From Steroidobacteraceae bacterium (GTDB lineage: Bacteria > Pseudomonadota > Gammaproteobacteria > Steroidobacterales > Steroidobacteraceae), in contig JAPZRU010000029.1 of NCBI GenBank assembly GCA_027531255.1, forward strand, positions 1-56,593: DNA of 56,593 nt. Reading direction: 5' to 3'. A model generated the notes under the pieces. That model had not been told where the DNA came from. It was given only the letters and a program-made list of their open reading frames with translations, and did not search any database. Both the position numbers and the translations under genes were made by a program. Below, in pieces: positions 41,423-49,772 of this stretch; the first letter of the stretch is position 1, and each line of letters starts with the position of its first letter.

Positions 41423-42205
41423 ATGATGCGGAGCGGCTGCTTGCGTCACCCTGGCCGCACACTTGCGGGTCGCGCATGGTGCCGCCCTATTGCGGGCCGG
41501 GCCGGATTCGCGCTGCTGGCGCTCGTCGCCCCAGTCCCCACTCTCGGCAGCGCTGCCGACCAATCGCCTCCCGTGAAGATGTCCGGCTCCGGCATCTGCC
41601 ACGAGCCGACGAGCCCGTTCTACTCGAGAACGACGAACTACGAGCCGTACCCGACGCTCGCCGCCTGCCTGCTTGCAGGCGGTCGATTGCCCCAGGGCGT
41701 CCAGGCCTCCAGCGAGGCACTGCGCGACGCGGCCCCGACTCCACAGCGCGTTCCGACGGATGCTTCACCTTCAGTGCCCGAGGCCGCGCCGGGGCAAACT
41801 GATGACATGCCGGAGACACCTCCCGCACCAGACGATTCGCCCGCCAAGAACACGTCGCCACTCGGGTCAGTGTCGGAATCGCCGAGCGCGGCGTCCGGTC
41901 AGGCGTTTCTCTGGAGCATGTTCGGCGCCGGCGCTCTCCTGCTCGCGGGCGCAGCCTGGTGGTGGTGGCGCAGCCGCAGTCGCCGCGAGGCACACCGAGC
42001 CGACGCCGAAGCGCATCGCAGATGGCAGGATCATCGGCTGTCCCGATTCGACCGTGCGGATGAAGCGAAGCTCCTGCTCGCAGTGCGTGGCGAACGAGCG
42101 GTGTTCGATCGGCTGGTTGCCGCGGAACTGGAGCGCGATCCCCAACTGTCACGCGAGCAGGCGATCTCCGATGCCTATGCCCGGTGGCGGCGGGACAACG
42201 CCTGA
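41423..42205 (+). CDS. Exported single-pass membrane protein of unknown function
   Basis: A 260-residue protein with an N-terminal signal or anchor (about 20-45, AGFALLALVAPVPTLGSA). A small conserved module follows (SGSGICHEPTSPFYSRTTNY, then TLAACLLAGGRLP), seen in the N-terminal part of some secreted nucleases and periplasmic proteins. Next come a Pro/Ser/Ala-rich linker (about 95-155), one transmembrane helix (about 160-182, LWSMFGAGALLLAGAAWWWW), and a basic, charged cytoplasmic tail (HRADAEAHRRWQDHRLSRFD...). The two cysteines of the module probably form a disulfide. It lies between AbiE and the nuclease-helicase, but no functional link is visible. Confidence 0.65.
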   Translation: MMRSGCLRHPGRTLAGRAWCRPIAGRAGFALLALVAPVPTLGSAADQSPPVKMSGSGICHEPTSPFYSRTTNYEPYPTLAACLLAGGRLPQGVQASSEALRDAAPTPQRVPTDASPSVPEAAPGQTDDMPETPPAPDDSPAKNTSPLGSVSESPSAASGQAFLWSMFGAGALLLAGAAWWWWRSRSRREAHRADAEAHRRWQDHRLSRFDRADEAKLLLAVRGERAVFDRLVAAELERDPQLSREQAISDAYARWRRDNA

Positions 42206-42448
42206 TCTGATCAGCCATCGCCTCTGGTCATGCCGGTCGGTAGGGTCCGTACAGTCGGTTGAGCAGGGACTGCGGCCGATGACTTGGCCAGCTGGGCCAC
42301 CTTGTTTGGGCGGCAACGACCGCGCGGGCGAAGTGGCCCGCCTGCTTGTTGACGGCTGCCGGCAACCGAGCGGCAGGACGCGTCCACACTGAAGGCTCCC
42401 TACAACATAGGCTGCCTTTCGGCCCATGTTGAAAGCTAGCCTGCCCCC

Positions 42449-45400
42449 TCACTCCCCGACCGCGTGCAGCCCCACCTCCCGCCGCTGCGCCCGCCCGTAC
42501 TCCTCCACCCAGCACAGCGTGTTCACCAGCGCGATCTGCTCGACCGTGCGGCAGCGCACGTCCAGCAGCTTCGGCGACGCGACCACGACCGACAGGCACT
42601 TCGCGCGCGACAGCGCGACGTTCAGCCTGTTCTTCGAGTACAGGAACTCGATGTCGCGCGGCAGATCGTCGCCACTCGAGGTCGCAAGCGAGACGATCAC
42701 GACCGGGGCTTCCTGCCCCTGGAACTTGTCCACCGTGCCGACGCGCGCGCCGGGCGGCAGGCGATCCTTCAGCAGGTTCACCTGCAGGTTGTAGGGCGCG
42801 ACCACCAGCACGTCGTCGAGCGCGAGCGGCGCCACGCGGTCCCTGCAGTCGCGCCAGCGCTGCGTGAGCAGGTAGTCGAACAGCAGCCGCACGACCGCGG
42901 CCTCTTCCTCGCTCGCCTGCGTGCAGCCGTCGTGCTCGACCGGGTGGAAGCGCAGGCCCACGGGTGCGAGGCTGAACGGTGCCGTGCCGTCGAGCAGCAG
43001 CGCCTGCCGGTCGCGACCGGGCGCGGACTTCAGCTGCCCGTCGTAGACCGCGTCCGACACGAACCGGCAGAGCTCCGGATGCATGCGCCACGTCTGCGCG
43101 AGGAACACGCCGCGGTGGGGCTCGATGACCGGCTGGCCTTCGAGCAGGTAGTCGAGCACGGATTCGCCCGACGGCTCCGGGTGGTGCGCCTGGATCGGCT
43201 GGCCGAGCTGCATCTGGTCGCCGAGCAGCACCAGGTTCTTCGCGGCGACGCCCATCGCCACCAGGTTCGCGATCGACACCTGGCCGGCCTCGTCGACGAA
43301 CAGGTAGTCGAACGCGCGATCGAACGCGGGGCGTGCGAACAGCCACGCGGTGCCGGCGACGAGATCGGCACCGCTGGCTTCGACGTCCTCGGGCTTCTGC
43401 TCCAGCTCGATCTGCCGGTACGGCGAGGGCTCGTCGTCGTCGTCGCTCACCTTCTGCACGCCGCGGAAGCGCACGTCGCGCTGCGCGGCCACCTCGTCCA
43501 CGGCCTGCAGCAGGTTCGTGATCGCCTTGTGGCTGTTCGAAGACACGCCCACGCGCCTGCCGCGCCGCAGGAGTTCCACGATCACGTGCGAGCCGGTGTA
43601 GGTCTTGCCCGCGCCGGGCGGGCCCTGGACGAACAGGTAGCTCTCGTCGAGCGCGGCGACCGCGTCGATCACCTCCTCGGTCGTCGGCGGAGCGGACGCG
43701 CACAGACGCGCACCCGGCGCGCGGCCCGCGAGCCGCGGCGCTTCGCGGCCCAGGTAGTCCGACAGCGCGCGGTAGGGGTTCGCGCCACCGGCAGCCGCCG
43801 CCGCATGGCGCGCGACCGCCTCGCGCAGCAGGCCGGTTCCGAACGGGTTCGGCGGTCCGAGCGAGAGCGTCGCGGGCAGGCCGGCCCGGGTCTCCTTCAG
43901 CACGATGCGCCGCGCCTGCGGATCGAGCGACAGCACCTCGACCGACTTCAGGGTGTCGACGCGCGTGTAGTCCGCGCCCGCGCGCACCTTCGACTCCTGC
44001 TCCGGGTAGGTGTAGATGCTGCCGCCGAGCCGGCGGCCCTCGCCCGGAACCACACCGACCCGCGTGAGCCCGGCGAGCGACTCGACGTCGTGCACCAGCT
44101 CGTCCTGCGAGGCCTCCTGGCACCAGTACAGCTTCCACCAGCTCGGCTTGTCCTCGCGGCGGTGGAAGTCGAGCAGCTGCGCGGTCAGGTGCGCCGCGCG
44201 CTGCGGCGCGGTCATCTCCACGTACTCGGCGGGCAGCCCCTGCGCGAGCGAAGCCTTCAGCGCCTCGCGCTCGCGGCGCTGCTGCTCGGCCGCGACGGTC
44301 ATCGGGTCCGCGGGATCGCCGGGCGGCTTCGGCGGTGCATCGGGCGCGTTCGTCTGGCCGACGGCGCGGAACGCGAGCTCTGCGGGCCTCATGCCCAGCA
44401 GCCATGCGTGCAGCTGCGCGGTCGATTCGCAGTCGTCGCGGTTGTAGCGCTCGATGTCGTCGAGGATCGACGGCGTGCGCAGCTCGCGCCACTTCTCGTA
44501 CTCGACGATCGAGGCGCCCGCGTTCGTGACCTCGCCCGACCGCTTCGGACGGTAGAAGCGCTCGATGTCCTTGATGGAGTACGAAGGCGTGGAGGCCACC
44601 AGGCTCTCCTGCACGACGCGGTAGAGATCGACGAGCCGCCGTTCGCGGAACAGCGTGTCCACCTCGTGCTCGCGCGTGTCGTGCGCCTGCATCAGCGTTT
44701 CGAGCGCGCGACGCTCGTAGTCCGCGTAGTGGTAGACGTGCAGGTCCGGGTACTGCCGGCGCCGCTCCATCACGAAGTCGACGAAGGCTTCGAACGCGCG
44801 CTTCTCCTCCGCGCGGTCGTGCGCCCAGAACGCGCGGAACCGGAGCTCGCCGTCTTCGCGCCAGGTCACGCCGAACAGGTATTCGAGGCCGCCGTCGTAG
44901 TACGGGTCGCCTTCCATGTCGAAGTAGAGATCGCCTGCGTCCGGCGGGGGCAGCCGCGCGAAGCCCCTGGTTTGCTCGACGTCGGCGCGCAGCTCGTACC
45001 ACGGCTTACCCAGCTCGCGGCCCTTCAGGTGGGAGCGCGCCTGGCGCCGCAGCTTCTCGAAGGTGGCCGGGTTCATCCGCAGCGCTTCGGGCTTCGTCTC
45101 GGCGGCGGCGAGCGCGGCGAGCGTCGAGAGGCCGGCGTCTTCGAGCCGCCGGATCTGCTGGCGCGAGATGTTCGCGACGCCCCACAGGTGATCCGCCGCC
45201 TCGCGCTCGCGGTCGCAGCGCGTGCTCCAGCGGCACTCGGCGCATTTGTCGGTCGGGTGCGGATAGGTCGGAGGGCGAGTCTCGAGCGCCTCTGCGAACC
45301 GCACGCGCAGGCGGTGGAAGTAGCGCGAGTAGTCGGCGTAGCGGAACGCGACCTCGCGCCGGTCGCCGAGCACCACGTGCATGAGGGGCGACTCGACGCC

Positions 45401-45874
45401 CTGCAGCACGCCGAGCAGCCAGTCGTAGTGACAGAGCTGCAGCAGGTGCGAAGGCTTCGGGTGGCGCGAGAGCTTCGTGTCCAGCACCTCGTAAGAGAAG
45501 GCGCCGAGGCTCGACGGTCGTTCGACGCGGCGCAGGAAGTCGGCCTTGCCGTACCAGTGCTCGTGCGCGAGCGTCGCCTGGTAGACGACCGGCGCGCCGC
45601 GCGCGAGCGCCGCGCGGGTCGCGGCCGCGGCCTCCTCGTGGTTCAGGTGCGGGGAGATCTCGACCACGTCGCCGTGCCGCGCGCGCAGCTCCGCGAGATA
45701 CGCGCGCTCCCACTCCTGGCCCTTGCCCTGCAGCAGCGCGAGCGAGGGGTCCGGCCCGTTCGGGTCGAGCGGCGTATCGAGGTGGCGGCGTTCGAGCTGC
45801 GTCAGGTGCTCGCACGCCAGGTGGTTGACGACGTCGGTCGCCGACCGGATCAGCGCATCGCCGCGGCGGTACAT
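42449..45874 (-). CDS. TM0106-type Cas4/RecB-like nuclease fused to SF1 (UPF1/DNA2-like) helicase
   Basis: An 1141-residue three-part protein. The N-terminus (about 1-225) is a RecB/Cas4-like nuclease, with acidic Asp112 (GKADFL), Asp132-x-Lys134 (EVLDTKL), and four cysteines placed like an iron-sulfur cluster (Cys21, Cys211, Cys214, Cys220). A middle region (about 315-500) has an RNase-H-like exonuclease look (YFDMEGDPYYDGG, HYADYERRALETL, YNRDDCESTAQL). The C-terminal SF1 helicase has Walker A GPPGAGKTYTG, Walker B LFVDEAGQ, and motifs V/VI in TVDKFQGQEAPVVIVSL and NRLNVALSRAK. All active-site motifs look intact. Processing of DNA ends in repair or defence is inferred from the domains and from the neighbouring AbiE and TA modules. 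Confidence 0.88.
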   Translation of the reverse strand: MYRRGDALIRSATDVVNHLACEHLTQLERRHLDTPLDPNGPDPSLALLQGKGQEWERAYLAELRARHGDVVEISPHLNHEEAAAATRAALARGAPVVYQATLAHEHWYGKADFLRRVERPSSLGAFSYEVLDTKLSRHPKPSHLLQLCHYDWLLGVLQGVESPLMHVVLGDRREVAFRYADYSRYFHRLRVRFAEALETRPPTYPHPTDKCAECRWSTRCDREREAADHLWGVANISRQQIRRLEDAGLSTLAALAAAETKPEALRMNPATFEKLRRQARSHLKGRELGKPWYELRADVEQTRGFARLPPPDAGDLYFDMEGDPYYDGGLEYLFGVTWREDGELRFRAFWAHDRAEEKRAFEAFVDFVMERRRQYPDLHVYHYADYERRALETLMQAHDTREHEVDTLFRERRLVDLYRVVQESLVASTPSYSIKDIERFYRPKRSGEVTNAGASIVEYEKWRELRTPSILDDIERYNRDDCESTAQLHAWLLGMRPAELAFRAVGQTNAPDAPPKPPGDPADPMTVAAEQQRREREALKASLAQGLPAEYVEMTAPQRAAHLTAQLLDFHRREDKPSWWKLYWCQEASQDELVHDVESLAGLTRVGVVPGEGRRLGGSIYTYPEQESKVRAGADYTRVDTLKSVEVLSLDPQARRIVLKETRAGLPATLSLGPPNPFGTGLLREAVARHAAAAAGGANPYRALSDYLGREAPRLAGRAPGARLCASAPPTTEEVIDAVAALDESYLFVQGPPGAGKTYTGSHVIVELLRRGRRVGVSSNSHKAITNLLQAVDEVAAQRDVRFRGVQKVSDDDDEPSPYRQIELEQKPEDVEASGADLVAGTAWLFARPAFDRAFDYLFVDEAGQVSIANLVAMGVAAKNLVLLGDQMQLGQPIQAHHPEPSGESVLDYLLEGQPVIEPHRGVFLAQTWRMHPELCRFVSDAVYDGQLKSAPGRDRQALLLDGTAPFSLAPVGLRFHPVEHDGCTQASEEEAAVVRLLFDYLLTQRWRDCRDRVAPLALDDVLVVAPYNLQVNLLKDRLPPGARVGTVDKFQGQEAPVVIVSLATSSGDDLPRDIEFLYSKNRLNVALSRAKCLSVVVASPKLLDVRCRTVEQIALVNTLCWVEEYGRAQRREVGLHAVGE

Positions 45875-45968
45875 CCCGGATCTCCCTGTGCCAGCCGACT
45901 ACCTACCGAGACGCAGCCGGCCGTGCAAGATGGGAGATCACAGGATCAGTGGATGATCCCGGTGGCGC

Positions 45969-46865
45969 TCACGGCTCGTCTTCCGGCGCGAGGCGGCGGC
46001 TGGCGATGCCGCGCTGCTGCAGGTGATCCTGCACGCTGCCTGCGCCGATGAGGTGGCCTGCGCCGACCGCGACGTGGTGCGTCCCCGCGCCCTGCAGCAG
46101 CGTCGCGATGCGCTCCGCCCACGCGGCGTTGCGGCGCGTCAGCATCGCCTCGTAGAGCGCGGGCGACCCGGTGCGCAGCTCGTGCAGCAGCTCCGCATCG
46201 ATCGTCTGGAGGTCGCCACGCGCCCAGGCCGCCGCGGCGCGTTCCATCCGCGCGAGCGCCTCGCCGTCGTCCTCGACCGTCTGCACCAGCATATCGATCT
46301 GCAGTGCTTCCGGCAGCGCGTCGAGCAGCGCGAACTGCTCCGCGAAGCTCTCGAGACCGCGGATCGCGTCGCCGTCGGCGACCGCCGCCGCGCGCAGGCG
46401 CATGTCCGCGCCGGCGTTCGGGTCGTGCCCGGCCTGCTGCAGCGGCAGTACCGCGAGAGTCAGCGCGACGAACCACGGCTTCAGCGGCTCCAGCTGCGCG
46501 GGCGGCAATCCGTACCTGGCGGCCACCGCCTGCAGCTTCGTTTACTGCTCGGCGGTGAGCTTCTGCGACAGCGGCCGCTGCGGATCGACCGCGAAGCGCT
46601 GCACGAGCGGGGCGAACACCGCCGGATCGGGCTGCTCGCCGATCTCGAGCCAGAGCTCCGTGCTCTCGGCGACGAGACGACGCACCGAGGGCGTCTCCCA
46701 CTGCAGGTCCGGCTTGAGCAGGTGAACCGTGCCGAACAGGTAGATCGTCGGGTCCGCGTCCTTCACCACCCAGGCCGCGGGCTCCGCGTGCGCGGGCAGG
46801 CACGCGCAGAGCAAAAGGGTCCCAAGCCCTGCGGCTGCGCGCCGCCGGCGCTTCTCGGTGGTCAT
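45969..46865 (-). pseudogene. TraB/GumN-family protein, interrupted by one in-frame TAA
   Basis: The frame starts at ATG 46865 behind GAGGAG. It has a signal peptide (about 1-27, AAAGLGTLLLCACLPAHA) and the family opening AAWVVKDADPTIYLFGTVHLLKP, where the GTVH-type motif resembles erythromycin-esterase/TIKI-like metalloproteases. A TAA at 46542-46544 follows LSQKLTAEQ, and the frame continues unshifted with TKLQAVAARYGLPPAQLEPL...PWFVAL and the closing VAVGAGHLIGAGSVQDHLQQRG, which includes the second conserved GxxH. It is therefore a nearly intact gene with one nonsense codon. It is co-directional with the XRE regulator gene 20 bases upstream. Confidence 0.8.
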
Positions 46866-46885
46866 GGTTTCACTCCTCGTTGGCG

Positions 46886-47092
46886 TCACGACGCGTCCGG
46901 CGCGTCGTCGTGGAAAATCGTTTCGATCGGTCGTCCGAAAACCCGGGCGATGCGGAAGGCCAGCGGCAGCGAGGGGTCGTACTTTCCCGTCTCGAGCGCA
47001 TTCACGGTCTGCCGCGAGACGCCGAGCTGTTCCGCGAGGTCTTCCTGTCGCCAGCCGCGCTCCGCGCGCAGCTCCCGGAGGATGTTCTTCAC
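46886..47092 (-). CDS. Small XRE-family transcriptional regulator
   Basis: A 68-residue Cro/CI-type protein with one helix-turn-helix (about 12-36, RQEDLAEQLGVSRQTVNALETGKYDPSLPLAFRIARVF) similar to YozG/SinR-like mini-regulators. It is usually found controlling a small membrane protein gene; here it precedes a TraB/GumN gene. Upstream, repeated TTACTTC elements overlap a TTGACT -35-like box on its strand, which suggests autoregulation. The ATG at 47092 starts directly with the helical domain. Confidence 0.85.
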   Translation of the reverse strand: MKNILRELRAERGWRQEDLAEQLGVSRQTVNALETGKYDPSLPLAFRIARVFGRPIETIFHDDAPDAS

Positions 47093-47126
47093 GGGTTCAC
47101 CGCCTGCGCAGCTACTCGAGACAAGG

Positions 47127-47170
47127 TTACTTCACATGCGCGGGACTGAAAGTCAAGGGTGCTTTACTTC
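47127..47170. promoter_or_regulatory. Repeated TTACTTC elements in the XRE / PPK2 divergent region
   Basis: TTACTTC occurs at 47127-47133 and 47164-47170, 37 bases apart, and the GAGAC/CGAGAC context around them is also partly repeated. On the minus strand a TTGACT box (47151-47156) lies 17 bases before the first copy. They are plausible sites for the XRE protein; binding is inferred. Confidence 0.35.
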
Positions 47171-47233
47171 GAGACTCGGTCCGGCGGTCGGGACCGCTGG
47201 CCACGGCCCCGGACTCCGCTTACGGTGCGGGCG

Positions 47234-48151
47234 ATGAAGGACGAAGAACTGGCCCGGGCCGCGGAGCTCGTCCGCCCCTACCGCGTGACGCGCGGCGAAC
47301 ACTTCCGGCTGCGCGACTTCGACCCGCACGACACGGGTCCCTTCGCGGAGGACGAGGGCGATGCGGCGTCCGACCGGACGCGCGCGAAGAGGCTGCTCGC
47401 GGACGGCGTGAAGTGGCTGGCCGAGCAGCAGGACGTGCTGTACGCGCAGGACCGCTGGTCGGTGCTGCTGGTGTTCCAGGCGCTGGACGCCGCCGGCAAG
47501 GACGGCACCATCAAGCACGTCGCGTCAGGCATCAACCCGCAGGGCGTGAACGTCACCTCGTTCAAGCAGCCCTCCGCCGAGGAACTCGACCACGACTGGA
47601 TGTGGCGTTCGTGGCGGGCACTGCCGCCGCGCGGGCACATCGGCATCTTCAACCGCTCGTACTACGAGGAAGTGCTGGTGGTGAAGGTGCACCCGGAACT
47701 GCTGGCGCACCAGAAGCTGCCGCCGGAGGTGTGCGGGGACGACCTCTGGCAGCGCCGCTACCGCGACATCCGGAACTTCGAGCGCTACCTCGCCGACAAC
47801 GGCACCGTCGTGCTGAAGTTCTTCCTGCACCTCTCGAAGGACGAGCAGAAGCGCCGCTTCCTCTCGCGCCTGGACGAGCCGGAGAAGCACTGGAAGTTCT
47901 CGGCCGGCGACGTGCGGGAGCGGCGCCACTGGGACGCGTACCAGCAGGCCTACGAGGACGCTATCCGCGAGACCGCGGCCGAGCACGCGCCGTGGTACGT
48001 CGTGCCGGCGGACCACAAGTGGTACACGCGGCTGGTGGTCGCCTCGGCGGTCGTCGACGCGATCGCCCGGCTGAAGCTGCACTATCCCCGGGTCGGCGAG
48101 AATGAGCGCGAGGGGCTCGCCGCCGCGCGGGCGGAACTCGAGCGGGAGTGA
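47234..48151 (+). CDS. ppk2: Polyphosphate kinase 2 (PPK2) family protein
   Basis: A 305-residue kinase that transfers phosphate between polyphosphate and nucleotides, usually making ATP or GTP from the diphosphates. Walker A is FQALDAAGKDGTIKH (about 81-95), followed by INPQGVNVTSFKQP, the conserved RSWRALPPRGHIGIFNRSYYEEVLV and the lid region LSKDEQKRRFLSRLDEP.KHWKFS. Length and motifs fit a single-domain class I/III PPK2. The ATG at 47234 is preferred because the family's N-terminal sequence begins near it; its ribosome site is weak. It stands alone, divergent from the XRE gene. Confidence 0.9.
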   Translation: MKDEELARAAELVRPYRVTRGEHFRLRDFDPHDTGPFAEDEGDAASDRTRAKRLLADGVKWLAEQQDVLYAQDRWSVLLVFQALDAAGKDGTIKHVASGINPQGVNVTSFKQPSAEELDHDWMWRSWRALPPRGHIGIFNRSYYEEVLVVKVHPELLAHQKLPPEVCGDDLWQRRYRDIRNFERYLADNGTVVLKFFLHLSKDEQKRRFLSRLDEPEKHWKFSAGDVRERRHWDAYQQAYEDAIRETAAEHAPWYVVPADHKWYTRLVVASAVVDAIARLKLHYPRVGENEREGLAAARAELERE

Positions 48152-48235
48152 GTTCGTCCCGGGCCGGCGCTGCGGTGCGAGACGCGCAAGCGCAAGGACG
48201 GTGAGAGCTGCTGATCCCGCGGGGCGCGAACGCCG

Positions 48236-48382
48236 TTACGGCCTCGCCTGTCCCGGCGGCATCGAACCGTCCGGCGCGCGGTCGGCGGGCACTCGGCCGC
48301 GACGAGCCTGCTTCTCGAGCTGTTCCTTCTTCTGCGCGTCTTCGCGTCGGCGCTTCATCTGCCGGTAGTTCGGGGCGGGCAT
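48236..48382 (-). CDS. Small conserved basic protein, 48 residues
   Basis: The start at 48382 follows CAGGAGT at good spacing. The sequence PAPNYRQMKRRREDAQKKEQ with a following Lys/Arg-rich helix matches a recurring type of tiny uncharacterised protobacterial protein. It probably forms one charged helix and may bind nucleic acid. It ends in TAA. Function unknown. Confidence 0.55.
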   Translation of the reverse strand: MPAPNYRQMKRRREDAQKKEQLEKQARRGRVPADRAPDGSMPPGQARP

Positions 48383-48539
48383 CGGGACTCCTGGAGAACC
48401 GGACGAGAGAGCCCGTCGCCGGTCCGTTCGTTCGGGCACCGCTCCGTTCTACGCCGATCGTGGCAGGTTCGTCGGACTTTCGGATCTGCCGCGCCGATTT
48501 GCCTTACGATGCGCGACCCACGTCACCCCGGACCTCGCG

Positions 48540-49040
48540 ATGCTCCGCTCTCCCCCGAACGCCGTGCACGGCCAGTTCACGCTCGAACGTCGGTACGAAA
48601 CGCGCGTGGAGCGCGTGTACGCCGCGTGGTCCGAGGCTGAACTGCGTGCGCAGTGGTTCGTCGGCGCCGACAACTGGACGGAGCTCGAGCGCTCGTTCCA
48701 CTTCCGCGTCGGCGGTCGCGAGCGGCTCTGCGGCCGGTTCGCTTCGGGTCTCGACACCGTCTACGAGGCGACTTTCCACGTGATCGTTGCGGAGCGCCGC
48801 ATCGTCTACGCGTACGACATGACGCTCGCCGGCGCGCACCATTCGGTGTCGCTGGTGACCGTCGAGTTCCGCGGCGAGCGCGGCGCCACGCGCTTCCGCT
48901 ACACCGAACAGCTGGTGTTCCTCGACGGCACGGACGAGACGAAGGGCACCGTCTCGCGCAAGCATGGGACGAGCGCGCACTTCGAGCGGCTGGGCAACCT
49001 GCTGGTGCCGCCGGCCGAGACCGAGTCACCGGTGCGCTAG
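48540..49040 (+). CDS. SRPBCC/AHSA1-domain protein
   Basis: A 166-residue protein with the helix-grip fold of the AHSA1/START superfamily. Its pattern is YETRVERVYAAWSEAELRAQWF near the start, FRVGGRERLCGRF in the middle, and FRYTEQLVFLDGTDET with SRKHGTSAHFERL at the end. Such proteins bind hydrophobic ligands or act as stress-related co-chaperones. The ribosome site is poor. Its TAG stop shares a CTAG palindrome with the convergent ccdB stop. Confidence 0.8.
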   Translation: MLRSPPNAVHGQFTLERRYETRVERVYAAWSEAELRAQWFVGADNWTELERSFHFRVGGRERLCGRFASGLDTVYEATFHVIVAERRIVYAYDMTLAGAHHSVSLVTVEFRGERGATRFRYTEQLVFLDGTDETKGTVSRKHGTSAHFERLGNLLVPPAETESPVR

Positions 49041-49348
49041 ACCCCGAAGAACAGGAGGTCGAGCGCGGCCAGCAGTTCGCTGCGCGCGTAGACGGCGGAC
49101 TCCACCGGGGCCGCGAGATCGCGCGCGGCAACTGCGGCGAGGCTCGGCACGAGCACCGCGTAATCTTCGCCCTGCACGCGAACGGCAGGCACCAGTCGCC
49201 CCGTCGAAGTCTTCAGCGCCGATCGCGGCACGAGCGGCGCGACGATGCGCTGGCGGCCGGCATCCGCGAGCGACGACTGCAGCACGACGACGTAGGGGTA
49301 AGCGCGGCGCGCGGCCGGCACCGGGTTCGGGTGCACGTCAAACTGCAT
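49037..49348 (-). CDS. ccdB: CcdB-family gyrase-inhibiting toxin
   Basis: A 103-residue toxin, the normal CcdB length. It starts MQFDVHPNP, continues PYVVVLQSSLADAGRQRIVAPLVPRSAL, and ends with the LAALDLLFFGV tail in which the C-terminal Trp-Gly-Ile-type contact of F-plasmid CcdB is Phe-Gly-Val. CcdB poisons DNA gyrase. It overlaps the antitoxin gene by 11 bases and is therefore coupled to it. It is likely a chromosomal module carried with the accessory region. Confidence 0.88.
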   Translation of the reverse strand: MQFDVHPNPVPAARRAYPYVVVLQSSLADAGRQRIVAPLVPRSALKTSTGRLVPAVRVQGEDYAVLVPSLAAVAARDLAAPVESAVYARSELLAALDLLFFGV

Positions 49349-49607
49349 CGTCGCGCTCGTAGTGCACACGCACCAGGTCGGCGAACGCGCCGTTCCGCTC
49401 CTCGTAGTCCGCGACGGCCTGCATCTCGCGCTGCACTTCCGCGGCGACCTGCGCGGCGAGTTCGCGCGCGTAGGCCTCGGCGAGCGCCTGCTCGGCGATG
49501 CGTGACGCATTCAGCCCGAGACGCTTGGCGCGCCCGTAGAGGTCGGAGTTCAGCGTGAGGCTGACCGTCTGTTTCGGGGCATTCGGGTCGTAGTCGGGCG
49601 TACGCAT
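49338..49607 (-). CDS. ccdA: CcdA-family antitoxin
   Basis: An 89-residue antitoxin. The N-terminal ribbon-helix-helix part is KQTVSLTLNSDLYGRAKRLGLNASRIAEQAL (shown as motifs QTVSLTLNSDL and LGLNASRIAEQAL). The C-terminal acidic tail that wraps CcdB contains YEERNGAFADLVRVHYERDDAV. The ATG at 49605-49607 follows a weak AGGGGT site. It is placed before ccdB, the usual order, and should bind the promoter just upstream at about 49610-49660. Confidence 0.88.
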   Translation of the reverse strand: MRTPDYDPNAPKQTVSLTLNSDLYGRAKRLGLNASRIAEQALAEAYARELAAQVAAEVQREMQAVADYEERNGAFADLVRVHYERDDAV

Positions 49608-49772
49608 CCGGGACCCCTGTGATGAACACGGGTATCTTGGCCGTGTCCATGTCCCGTGGCAATCGGCGCGACCGGCGATGCGGGCGTTCGGGCGAATTTG
49701 TCGCGCCGGCGCCCGATGGGAACGGGCCTTGCTGCTAATCGGCCTCCCAACCCGTCCCCTGGAGAATCCACG

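Noticed and set aside
42206-42448. Possible small genes between the membrane protein and the nuclease-helicase
   Set aside because: Open frames on both strands lack start signals and coding-like composition; treated as intergenic.
101-46865. Stop-codon reassignment to explain four internal stops
   Set aside because: The internal stops are TGA, TAA (twice) and TAG, while TGA and TAG end most intact genes and TAA ends the 48-residue gene at 48.2 kb. No single reassignment explains them, and long intact genes contain no internal stops.
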